From an uncultured Mollicutes bacterium (GTDB lineage: Bacteria; Bacillota_I; Bacilli_A; Acholeplasmatales; Anaeroplasmataceae): a DNA stretch of 6,663 bases. Below the pieces are notes generated by a model, which was not told the DNA's origin, did no database searches, and saw nothing but the letters and a program-made list of their open reading frames with translations. The translations under genes were made by a program, and so were the position numbers. The DNA is taken from contig CAMWJY010000050.1 of assembly GCA_947174685.1 (NCBI GenBank), forward strand, positions 1-6,663. Direction: 5' to 3'. Below, piece after piece: positions 1 through 6,463 of this stretch; positions within the stretch are counted from its first letter, which is position 1; every line of letters begins with the position of its first letter.

Positions 1-47
1 ACTATGAATAATAAAATTTTCAATATGATAAATGCTGCTGTCTTCAT
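1..47 (-). CDS. N-terminus of a small hydrophobic/membrane protein (partial, runs off the left edge)
   Basis: An ATG at 47-45 opens a frame that reads MKTAAFIILKILLFI and then leaves the window. The start is supported by an AGGTG ribosome binding site four bases upstream, which overlaps the TAG stop of the preceding 503-aa gene; only seven bases separate the two genes. This tight spacing suggests co-transcription and translational coupling with the two secreted proteins. The visible residues are a lysine followed by a hydrophobic run, fitting a signal peptide or first membrane helix. By analogy with filamentous phages, where a small hydrophobic minor coat gene follows the adsorption protein gene, this could be such a protein, but 15 residues cannot prove it. 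If the window is circular, the frame continues in from the right edge and stops at 6470-6468, giving 80 aa. Confidence 0.5.
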   Translation of the reverse strand, partial: MKTAAFIILKILLFI

Positions 48-54
48 ATCACAC

Positions 55-1566
55 CTACAATTTCAAAATCTTTCCAATAATTTTTAATGGTAAAAGAATC
101 AACTTTGGTAATACTTTAATCAATAGTATAACTATAACTGCAAATGCTACTATTGCCACCAAACCAGATATAATACCTCCCAATACCTTGTATCCCCAAT
201 CTGGCCAGATAGTCTCTGGTGAGAAAAAATGTACTATACTTTTACCCATCCATAAAAGCATTTTTTGCAACCATGAATCAGGTTTTTTAGATGGATCAAT
301 AGGATGAGTAGGATCAACTGGATCATCTGGTCCATCAATATCACTGACATAAGCTGTATAATGCTCTCCATTGGTAGAAAAATCTAAGCTTACTAAAGAT
401 ACCTGCTCTGCAACTAAATATTCCATCCACCCTGAACCGCTATTTCTTCTTGAATCAAACCAAGAACCAGCTGTAAACATTATAGAATGTTCATAATCCG
501 TAAATTTCTTTTTTTCTGTTGAAGATAAATTGTCTGCATTTTTTCCAAGTTCTTTTAATCTATCTGAAGATGGAGTACAAAAAGCATTCATCTGTATTTT
601 GCTTCCTAAATACTCATATTCCTTTATTTCATCTGGGATATTCTCTTCCTTAGGTTCATTTTTAGATTGACTTTCAGAAACGACATTAAGCTTACCAAAA
701 GGAATAGTTGCATCTGTAAAGAAACCTACTATTGGAACTATAAGTTCAAATGGATATTCATAATGTATATTGTTTATGTGTTGACTCCATTTCATATTAG
801 CTGAATTTATCTTATCAATTTTCTTAGGACTGGAAAAATTATAAAAATAAATCACTGTATAATTCCAATCATTTTTTCTAGAAACAAGGTTGCAGAACAT
901 ACCAATAGTGCTATGAAAATCGTATGCCTGATCTGTTTTTAAAATTACGCTAACCACCTCATCCTTTGTGATGTAGATAAAGCTATTAAAGTTAAAACTA
1001 TCACACCTATACTTTTGCTCTTCATTAAATGTAGTATAATACACACATTCAAAAGCTTCTTTAGGTCCGTGATTAATATCTATACTATATTTTCTAGTCA
1101 AATCATAATGCTTGAAATAGGAAACTTTAAACTTCATTATCCCTGCAGGACTATCCTCTAAAACTAGAGTAATATCACTTGAGGTTGGAGTGTATTTGTA
1201 TGTAATATTCTTTTCATTAAAACTTACTTGAAGTTCTATATCTGTTGTATATGCAGAAAGGTTAAATAAAACATTATATACATAAATATAGCTTATAATA
1301 AAGTTTGGATCCTCCCTGTTTTCAGCAACAGCAATGACAAATTGTTCTACTAATCCATTTTCAATATACTCATGATAAATCTTACTCTTATCATTGAAAG
1401 AAAGATTATAATCAGAATAATCAAGATTGAGTAATTCTAAATCTGCTTCTATAGAAGTAGTATCATTAATTTCGTTTGTATAAATAATTTCTGAAGCATT
1501 AGCTGTCATGATAGGAAGTAAAAAAACACTTAAAGTTAATATTAAAAATAATAATACTTTTCTCAT
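55..1566 (-). CDS. Secreted protein with a C-terminal membrane anchor, 503 aa, unknown family
   Basis: I do not recognise a known domain. Residues 1-25 form a clear signal peptide (MRK, hydrophobic core, likely cleavage after A-N-A near residue 24). Residues 26-410 are a polar, aromatic-rich, beta-looking extracellular region with few cysteines (C174, C188, C225, C330). A proline/aspartate-rich linker follows (about 410-429, D-G-P-D-D-P-V-D-P-T-H-P), then an amphipathic tryptophan-rich stretch (431-458), one membrane helix (about 462-484) and a short basic hydrophobic tail (K-V-L-P-K-L ... K-I-L-K-L). There is no LPXTG sorting signal, so it is membrane-anchored. The start is supported by AGGAGG at 1578-1573, six bases from the ATG. 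It lies 60 bases downstream of the Ig-repeat gene without a visible promoter of its own, so the two are probably one transcript. Signal peptide, ectodomain and C-terminal helix match the build of phage pIII-like adsorption proteins, but a host-type surface protein is equally possible. Confidence 0.85.
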   Translation of the reverse strand: MRKVLLFLILTLSVFLLPIMTANASEIIYTNEINDTTSIEADLELLNLDYSDYNLSFNDKSKIYHEYIENGLVEQFVIAVAENREDPNFIISYIYVYNVLFNLSAYTTDIELQVSFNEKNITYKYTPTSSDITLVLEDSPAGIMKFKVSYFKHYDLTRKYSIDINHGPKEAFECVYYTTFNEEQKYRCDSFNFNSFIYITKDEVVSVILKTDQAYDFHSTIGMFCNLVSRKNDWNYTVIYFYNFSSPKKIDKINSANMKWSQHINNIHYEYPFELIVPIVGFFTDATIPFGKLNVVSESQSKNEPKEENIPDEIKEYEYLGSKIQMNAFCTPSSDRLKELGKNADNLSSTEKKKFTDYEHSIMFTAGSWFDSRRNSGSGWMEYLVAEQVSLVSLDFSTNGEHYTAYVSDIDGPDDPVDPTHPIDPSKKPDSWLQKMLLWMGKSIVHFFSPETIWPDWGYKVLGGIISGLVAIVAFAVIVILLIKVLPKLILLPLKIIGKILKL

Positions 1567-1579
1567 CGTTTCCCTCCTT

Positions 1580-1599
1580 TTTTCCAGTTGACTGGAAAA
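1580..1599. repeat. 20-bp palindrome, copy A, before the 503-aa gene
   Basis: TTTTCCAGTTGACTGGAAAA has nine-base arms around a two-base TG centre. It is the same element as at 3852-3871 and 6501-6520. Here its edge is one base from the Shine-Dalgarno sequence of the 503-aa gene. In the minus-strand mRNA it would form a hairpin with a UCAA loop just before the AGGAGG, so it could act on translation as well as being a DNA operator. Confidence 0.9.
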
Positions 1600-1605
1600 T
1601 TCAGA

Positions 1606-1623
1606 AGAGGGGTAGCCCCCTCT
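1606..1623 (-). other. GC-rich intercistronic hairpin after the Ig-repeat gene
   Basis: AGAGGGG and CCCCTCT form a seven-pair stem with a four-base loop, beginning three bases after the TAA stop of the 731-aa gene. On the minus strand it is not followed by a proper U tract (UUCUGAAUUUU), so it is a poor terminator. A role as mRNA 3'-end protection, processing site or partial terminator between the two secreted-protein genes is more likely. Confidence 0.55.
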
Positions 1624-1626
1624 ATC

Positions 1627-3822
1627 TTACTTTTTTAATGTTCGATAAATCTTTCTACCAATTACAAATACCACTACAGCTGCAATTAATGAACCAATAC
1701 CAATAGCAATCCATGCTAGCCATGCACAGATAGACCATGCAGCTAATTGGTCAAACTGAGTCCAATTATCCATATTGTTTGAAAAGAATCCTTTAAACGT
1801 CCATCTAGCTGGTTCCTTTGGCTCTAATTCACCTACAGAAATTGTAAATGGTTGCACTGTACCATCCATCATATATAATGTGATTGAATATTCTCCAGTG
1901 GATTCAACATCATAAGTACCTTCAACAGACAGAACTGAAGCTACATCTACACCTAATGCTTGTGCAGCAAAGGATTTAATCATTTCATCGGTAAGAACTT
2001 CACTCTCAGAAATACAGATATAATAGCGATCATAATATACCTTTGGAGAAGTCGTATCTGTTACAATTACCGTGAAGAAAGCTGTTTGAGTGTTTCCTGA
2101 TTCATCCTTGGCATTAATTTCGAATTTATATCTACCAATTTTTTGGTAATTATCACGATAGTTTTCTTTATCAATAACTAAAAAATTAGTTATAGTACCA
2201 TCGTAACCATCCTCAACTACAATCTTAGCCTTAAGAGAATCAGTTGATACTGAAGTGCTATTTCCTACAGTAATCTCTGTGGGCACAGTGATAACAGGCT
2301 TTATGGTATCAATAACACGTACTACTGCAGAAGCTTCAGATATATTCCCAGCTTCATCTGTTACACGTGCACGTACTGTATAATTTCCTTTAACATTATA
2401 GTTAACTGTGTAATTATCTGTTACAATCTCGAAGATGATTCTATCTACTTCAGATACATCATCACTATAAGTAAATAAAGATCTTAAATCCGTAATTTTA
2501 TCATTGTAATTTCTATCAACATTGCTAACACCTAATGTTGGTGCTGTCTTGTCTTCAACAACGATAGTAGCTGTTGCATCGGCATGGTTGCCAGCTTCAT
2601 CTGTAGCACGACATGTTACCTGGTATGTACCTGGTCTTTTCCAGCTTGAAGTATAGCTATCTGTAAGAATGCTTTTTGTAATTTTAGCAGCTGCAGAATA
2701 ATCATCTGTAGCTGTAAATAAAGCTAGTAATTCTTCTCTTGTAAGCTGTGCATTATTTCCTTGTGTTCTAGTGGCTCCAACAATGGTTGGATTTACTTTG
2801 TCTACAACTTGAATAAAGCTTGAGGTATCTGTAGAATTACCTGCCTCATCCGTTGCACGGCAAATAATCTCATACTTTCCTGGAGTTTGCCAGTGGGATG
2901 CATAGTCATTTTTAATGATTGTTTTAGAAATATTCTCAGTATCACTATAGTTATCTGAAACTGTAAATTTATCTAAAATATCATTCTCAGATAGTTGTAC
3001 GTTATTGGGTTGACTAATTGTCTTGAATCCACTATTTGATGGTTGTGTAGAATCAGCTACAATAATATTAAATGTATAATCAGGAGTTTGATTTCCATAA
3101 ATATCTAAAGCATAGATAGTCATCTGATACGTTCCACATACTCGGTTGGATGCACTATAGTTCGTGCTTCTTACAATCAACTGAGGATTTGGATCGTTCT
3201 CATCTACAACAATAACATGTGATAATATCTGAGATTGGCTCTGCATGTAATCTACATTTACTATGTAATTAGCTGAAACTGTAATAGATGGTGCAGTTGC
3301 ATCAATGATTTTTAACTCTGTCAGGAAAAAGACATCTTCATAGCTTTCAGGCATTGCATAGCCATGACATGTTAAGCATAGTTTAACTGTTTTTGAATTA
3401 TTTACTGCAGAACTAGGAATATTGAAACAGCACCCATCTGACTTCCATAGATAATCATCATAGGCAAGGTTATTTGTAATATAGGAAGTACCTTCAATAT
3501 CTGATACAAAATCATAATCATTTCGATTAGAATTAAAATAATACAAATCCTCAAAATTATAGCTTACAAGATGATATGTAATATCCGTACTAACTGTAAA
3601 TACACAATACGCATAATCAGGATCAGTATCTGAACTCCCCGGATAGTAATTTGTATTGCCATACTGATAAGATGGATCATTCATATTGAATAAGTTTTCT
3701 GAGGATGCATGCTCTTCATCACCTTCAAAATGCTCTGCATGACTTCTTATAGGACTTAAGAAAAAGCTTGTCATGGCTAGTCCTAAGAATACCATGAGGG
3801 CTAATAATTTCTTCTTTTTCAT
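1627..3822 (-). CDS. Secreted, membrane-anchored protein with tandem Ig-like repeats, 731 aa
   Basis: Residues 1-29 are a signal peptide (M-K-K-K-K, hydrophobic core, likely cleavage after S-H-A). Residues 30-176 form a unique N-terminal domain with five cysteines (C73, C131, C132, C149, C152, including a C-L-T-C pair). Residues about 177-664 contain five Ig-like repeats and a degenerate sixth. Each ends in a G-x-Y-x(8)-D-x-x-G-N type strand, at residues 230, 315, 398, 479 and 563, and in weakened form at 643; the spacing is 80-85 residues. The repeats resemble bacterial Ig-like/DUF5011-type surface modules. A tryptophan-rich stretch and one membrane helix (about 699-721) with a short basic tail close the protein; no LPXTG motif is present. 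The start has AAGGAAGG at 3840-3833. The likely role is outside-facing binding to a cell surface or glycan; in a phage-like setting, an adsorption protein. Repeat and anchor assignment is firm, function is inferred. Confidence 0.88.
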   Translation of the reverse strand: MKKKKLLALMVFLGLAMTSFFLSPIRSHAEHFEGDEEHASSENLFNMNDPSYQYGNTNYYPGSSDTDPDYAYCVFTVSTDITYHLVSYNFEDLYYFNSNRNDYDFVSDIEGTSYITNNLAYDDYLWKSDGCCFNIPSSAVNNSKTVKLCLTCHGYAMPESYEDVFFLTELKIIDATAPSITVSANYIVNVDYMQSQSQILSHVIVVDENDPNPQLIVRSTNYSASNRVCGTYQMTIYALDIYGNQTPDYTFNIIVADSTQPSNSGFKTISQPNNVQLSENDILDKFTVSDNYSDTENISKTIIKNDYASHWQTPGKYEIICRATDEAGNSTDTSSFIQVVDKVNPTIVGATRTQGNNAQLTREELLALFTATDDYSAAAKITKSILTDSYTSSWKRPGTYQVTCRATDEAGNHADATATIVVEDKTAPTLGVSNVDRNYNDKITDLRSLFTYSDDVSEVDRIIFEIVTDNYTVNYNVKGNYTVRARVTDEAGNISEASAVVRVIDTIKPVITVPTEITVGNSTSVSTDSLKAKIVVEDGYDGTITNFLVIDKENYRDNYQKIGRYKFEINAKDESGNTQTAFFTVIVTDTTSPKVYYDRYYICISESEVLTDEMIKSFAAQALGVDVASVLSVEGTYDVESTGEYSITLYMMDGTVQPFTISVGELEPKEPARWTFKGFFSNNMDNWTQFDQLAAWSICAWLAWIAIGIGSLIAAVVVFVIGRKIYRTLKK
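1831..3294 (-). repeat. Coding region of the Ig-like repeat array
   Basis: This part of the 731-aa gene encodes six consecutive modules of 80-85 residues. Modules two, three and four share T-D-E-A-G-N, and five has K-D-E-S-G-N; each is followed by a strand and a D-x-x-x-P linker that opens the next module. Modules two and three are the closest pair (both C-R-A-T-D-E-A-G-N, and both with L/S-x-x-D-x-x-D-x-F/L-F-T-type openings), which suggests a relatively recent duplication. Modules one and six have diverged most. Confidence 0.75.
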
Positions 3823-3851
3823 TTTTTAATTACCTTCCTTTTCTTTTGATT

Positions 3852-3871
3852 TTTTCCAGTCAACTGGAAAA
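3852..3871. repeat. 20-bp palindrome, copy B, before the Ig-repeat gene
   Basis: TTTTCCAGTCAACTGGAAAA is identical to copy A read on the opposite strand: the arms are the same and the central dinucleotide is reversed. It lies between the terminator at 3890-3935 and the ribosome binding site of the 731-aa gene, with the next 11 bases (on the minus strand) leading to the AAGGAAGG. In mRNA it would be a hairpin with a UUGA loop. Confidence 0.9.
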
Positions 3872-3889
3872 TTTTTACTTTAAAAAACG

Positions 3890-3935
3890 AAAAAAGGTAC
3901 ACTGAAAAAACACTTAAGAGTCTTCAGTGTACCTT
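3890..3935 (-). terminator. Strong Rho-independent terminator between the ATPase and Ig-repeat genes
   Basis: AAGGTACACTGAA (minus strand, from 3935) pairs perfectly with TTCAGTGTACCTT (ending 3894), a 13-pair stem around a 16-base loop, followed on the minus strand by T tracts (six Ts, CG, six Ts). It can end the transcript of the winged-helix and ATPase genes. It also lies about 20 bases downstream of the start point of the promoter at 3960-3987, so it would equally stop that transcript before the Ig-repeat gene. That makes it an attenuator candidate. Confidence 0.88.
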
Positions 3936-3959
3936 ACACTTTAATTAGTTCCGTTTCCG

Positions 3960-3987
3960 ATTATATGCTATTTAAAATAATTGTCAA
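3960..3987 (-). promoter_or_regulatory. Consensus promoter ahead of the Ig-repeat gene
   Basis: On the minus strand TTGACA (3987-3982) and TATAAT (3965-3960) both match the housekeeping sigma-A consensus exactly, with 16 bases between them. The start point should be near 3953. Transcription would proceed into the terminator at 3935-3890 almost at once. No other promoter-like sequence is visible between that terminator and the 731-aa gene, so expression of both secreted-protein genes probably depends on read-through from here or from upstream. Confidence 0.8.
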
Positions 3988-4010
3988 CGTACTATCCCTA
4001 TAACAAATTT

Positions 4011-5987
4011 TTAAAAAGCTGCATGCTTTCTTTTGTATCTGGTCTTTATAATCTGTTCCACAGGTATTCCAGTAAATGCTGCACCTTGTACATAAGCTAA
4101 ATCAATAATATTTTGAGGTTTCATTTCTAGATCTAAATCCCATTCCTTAGCCTCCATCAAGGTAAGTTCAGATTGTTCTGAACGATTCTTTGCGATGCTT
4201 TCCATGTAATGTGTATTATATCTCCAACAATCAGAAAGTCTGAAGGTAAGCTTAACTGTATATGTACTCTTGATAATATCTGGATTTGCTAGAATATCCT
4301 TTGGAGTATAAATAGTACCTCCACTATATGTAGCTGGTGTTTTACCAATAGTAACAATCTTTTCAATATAAGAATGCTTATAAACATTTAACATCATCTC
4401 TTGAGCTAAATTGTAAATGTCTTCATCTAATTTCTTACTTTCCTTCTCAATGTTGAATACCTTTCTAGATTCCTTTAAATCATTCATCTTGTCTTTATAC
4501 TTGATATTTGAAGTAGCAATCCAATAACGATTATATTTCTTGATTCTTCTATCATATCTTGTAGTCTTGTTCTTATAAGCTTCATATCTCTTATAAAGCT
4601 TCTCCAAATGCAGCTTAAATTCTTCTAGCTTTCTCTTAATAAAGAAATTGGCTCCTTCTCCACCAGAATATACCACTCTTGAATCCGGATAAATATAGTA
4701 ATGGTCCAGCTCTCTAAATAACTTACTAACACGCTCTGGATCCTGGTCAGCTTGTAACCAGAAGAAATGAGGAAACATATGCCTGTTAAAAGCTTTGAAA
4801 TCACGAATACCTAGTTCTAATAACATAGTAGTAATGTATTTTTCTAGATTCATGTACCAGGTACCTACCTCTGTTTCAATAAATCCAATATAATCTTTAA
4901 AAGGAAATTGAACACGCTCTGTATATTCAACAGCTTGTGTTTGGCCAAATTCATCTTTTTCATTGAAGGTTCGGTCTGGTTGAGTTCTCGTGATTACATA
5001 ATTCATGCTAAAAATAGCTGCAGCTTTCTGTTGGTCCATATCCTCTATGAAAGGCTGATTTGAGAAAATAAATTTATTCTCGTATTCACGTATACTTAGC
5101 ATTACATAATCATATAGCATATTTAAAAAATGCTTTTTATTAATGCCTCCTTGATCATAAATATAATTTGCTTGATACAAAACATTCTTTTTTAAGGCTC
5201 TGCAGTCATTAACAAATTGATCAATATTAATTCTATATCTATATACAGATTTAATAAAATAACCATATTCCTTACATAAATTCATAAAGTTTTCCTTTGT
5301 GATTTTTTCATTGGATGAAAAAAACAGATCTGCATACTTAAGAGTGATGGAATCCACTTTTTCAAAATTAAAAATATAGCAAATATCTTTTATTTCTTGT
5401 TTCCGTCTGGCAATATCTTCTTTAAAGCCTTCAACAAACATAGTAGAAAGACCAGCATTTAGTTCATCCTTGCCTTTTCCTGTATAGCCCCAATCCTTGG
5501 CAATGTGTGGAGCATAAGCTACTACGTACTGTTTTGTATATTCTCGATCGATTTCATGCATCGATTCATCTCCATAAAGGAAATGATAATGCTTCATGAA
5601 GTATACAAATAGGAAATAGAAACCAAAATCCAATCCTATTGTTCCTGCAGTTACTCCTAAAGATATCCAACGACCTTTAGTAGCTACTGCAGCTGTACTA
5701 AAAATGCTTATTATAAATAATGCTACAGTAATTAATACTTCAAATATCGAAAAAAGGAACATCCACTTCCTCATTTTTCTTTTAAATGTATCATATCTCT
5801 TTTGGTAAAACTCATAGTACCAGTGATAAAACTTATCTTTGATATTAGTTATCCATGTATCAAAGGCCAAAGCTATTTTATGGCCTATGATTCTAAAGGG
5901 TCTAATTAAATCTAGAATGCATGTTCTTAGCCGTTCATAAAATAAAGTATGACTGGCGCATAATATTTGTGGTTCTAACTCCATCAT
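4011..5987 (-). CDS. Putative pI/Zot-like membrane-anchored assembly ATPase, 658 aa
   Basis: Probable motor that would drive export or assembly of DNA or filament subunits at the cytoplasmic membrane. Residues 1-74 are basic and cytosolic; two membrane helices follow (about 75-98 and 107-133), leaving the rest in the cytosol. G-Y-T-G-K-G-K-D (167-174) fits Walker A (GxxxxGK[S/T]) except that the last residue is Asp. I-E-T-E-V-G-T-W (370-377) resembles the D-E-C-G-T-W Walker B region of phage f1 pI as I remember it, with Thr for Asp and E373 as the candidate catalytic residue. R-H then F-F-W-L-Q-A-D-Q-D-P (402-417) and R-E-L (425-427) resemble the sensor region following it. Residues 450-540 are charged and probably coiled-coil. 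Unlike classical pI, the membrane segments precede the ATPase domain. ATG follows the stop of the winged-helix gene by three bases, with AAGGTG upstream. The family call is by motif only. Confidence 0.62.
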   Translation of the reverse strand: MMELEPQILCASHTLFYERLRTCILDLIRPFRIIGHKIALAFDTWITNIKDKFYHWYYEFYQKRYDTFKRKMRKWMFLFSIFEVLITVALFIISIFSTAAVATKGRWISLGVTAGTIGLDFGFYFLFVYFMKHYHFLYGDESMHEIDREYTKQYVVAYAPHIAKDWGYTGKGKDELNAGLSTMFVEGFKEDIARRKQEIKDICYIFNFEKVDSITLKYADLFFSSNEKITKENFMNLCKEYGYFIKSVYRYRINIDQFVNDCRALKKNVLYQANYIYDQGGINKKHFLNMLYDYVMLSIREYENKFIFSNQPFIEDMDQQKAAAIFSMNYVITRTQPDRTFNEKDEFGQTQAVEYTERVQFPFKDYIGFIETEVGTWYMNLEKYITTMLLELGIRDFKAFNRHMFPHFFWLQADQDPERVSKLFRELDHYYIYPDSRVVYSGGEGANFFIKRKLEEFKLHLEKLYKRYEAYKNKTTRYDRRIKKYNRYWIATSNIKYKDKMNDLKESRKVFNIEKESKKLDEDIYNLAQEMMLNVYKHSYIEKIVTIGKTPATYSGGTIYTPKDILANPDIIKSTYTVKLTFRLSDCWRYNTHYMESIAKNRSEQSELTLMEAKEWDLDLEMKPQNIIDLAYVQGAAFTGIPVEQIIKTRYKRKHAAF

Positions 5988-5990
5988 GGC

Positions 5991-6377
5991 CTACACCTTC
6001 TTATATGTTCCTGAAATAGTGCGGCGGCGCGCCAGTTCCTCTTTAATATAATTAATTTTTTCAGTAAGCTGGGCCTTGAATACTGGATGAAGTTCGTTTC
6101 TTCTGCTGGTAACAAACCCACTTTTATTCGTATAATATGGGTCCTTGAATTTTGTCACTGTAGTTTTAATGACATTGGCCTCACGCAGCTTCTTAAATTG
6201 CGCTTCAATGGTTTTAATGGACTTTCCCTCTTGTTCTGCAAACCATTCGTTCTTCTCATGGCAGCCATCCCTTTGAGCAAACAAGTCATAATAGGCCAGG
6301 AAGAACTTAGCAATGGCAGGGCTAAGCCTCTTGAAGGCTGGAAGAGATTTGATGGCAGCTTCTACTAGTTGATTCAT
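5991..6377 (-). CDS. Winged-helix DNA-binding protein, 128 aa
   Basis: Predicted transcription regulator or plasmid/phage replication-type wHTH protein. Residues 18-33 form a first helix (L-S-P-A-I-A-K-F-F-L-A-Y-Y). Residues 43-73 fit helix-turn-helix, with N-E-W-F-A-E-Q-E-G-K-S as the positioning helix and turn and K-T-I-E-A-Q-F-K-K-L as the recognition helix. Residues 73-95 look like the beta wing (K-D-P-Y-Y ... S-R-R-N), and the tail is basic (A-R-R-R-T, K-K-V). The frame is open upstream to 6467, but the ATG at 6377 is chosen because AGGAGG (6390-6385) stands seven bases before it, and because the extension would cross the leader terminator. The gene is visibly less AT-rich than its neighbours. 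It is first in an operon with the ATPase gene and is the natural candidate to bind the 20-bp palindromes. Whether it is a repressor, activator or initiator cannot be told. Confidence 0.82.
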   Translation of the reverse strand: MNQLVEAAIKSLPAFKRLSPAIAKFFLAYYDLFAQRDGCHEKNEWFAEQEGKSIKTIEAQFKKLREANVIKTTVTKFKDPYYTNKSGFVTSRRNELHPVFKAQLTEKINYIKEELARRRTISGTYKKV

Positions 6378-6399
6378 GATATTTCCTCCTCTTGAAAAT

Positions 6400-6451
6400 A
6401 AAAAAATGAGAACAAAAAATATACCAGACGAACTGATATAATTTGTTCTCA
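6400..6451 (-). terminator. Leader terminator/attenuator before the winged-helix gene
   Basis: On the minus strand TGAGAACAAA (6451-6442) pairs with TTTGTTCTCA (6416-6407). An inner stem TATATCAG/CTGGTATA continues the hairpin to a small UUCGU loop, and seven Ts follow the stem (6406-6400). This is a complete intrinsic terminator lying between the promoter at 6467-6495 and the ribosome binding site at 6390-6385. It would cut most transcripts to about 60 nt unless it is relieved. Confidence 0.82.
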
Positions 6452-6463
6452 CAATATTACATT

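Noticed and set aside
32..307. Plus-strand open frame of 91 codons
   Set aside because: It lies wholly antisense to the C-terminus of the 503-aa gene and the following start, has no ribosome binding site, and gives a low-complexity sequence.
1627..1700. Sortase LPXTG anchor on the Ig-repeat protein
   Set aside because: No LPXTG-like motif precedes the C-terminal helix; the protein appears to be anchored by the membrane helix itself.
6087..6368. Plus-strand open frame of 93 codons
   Set aside because: It is antisense to the winged-helix gene, which has a clear domain and ribosome binding site; no start signal supports the plus-strand frame.
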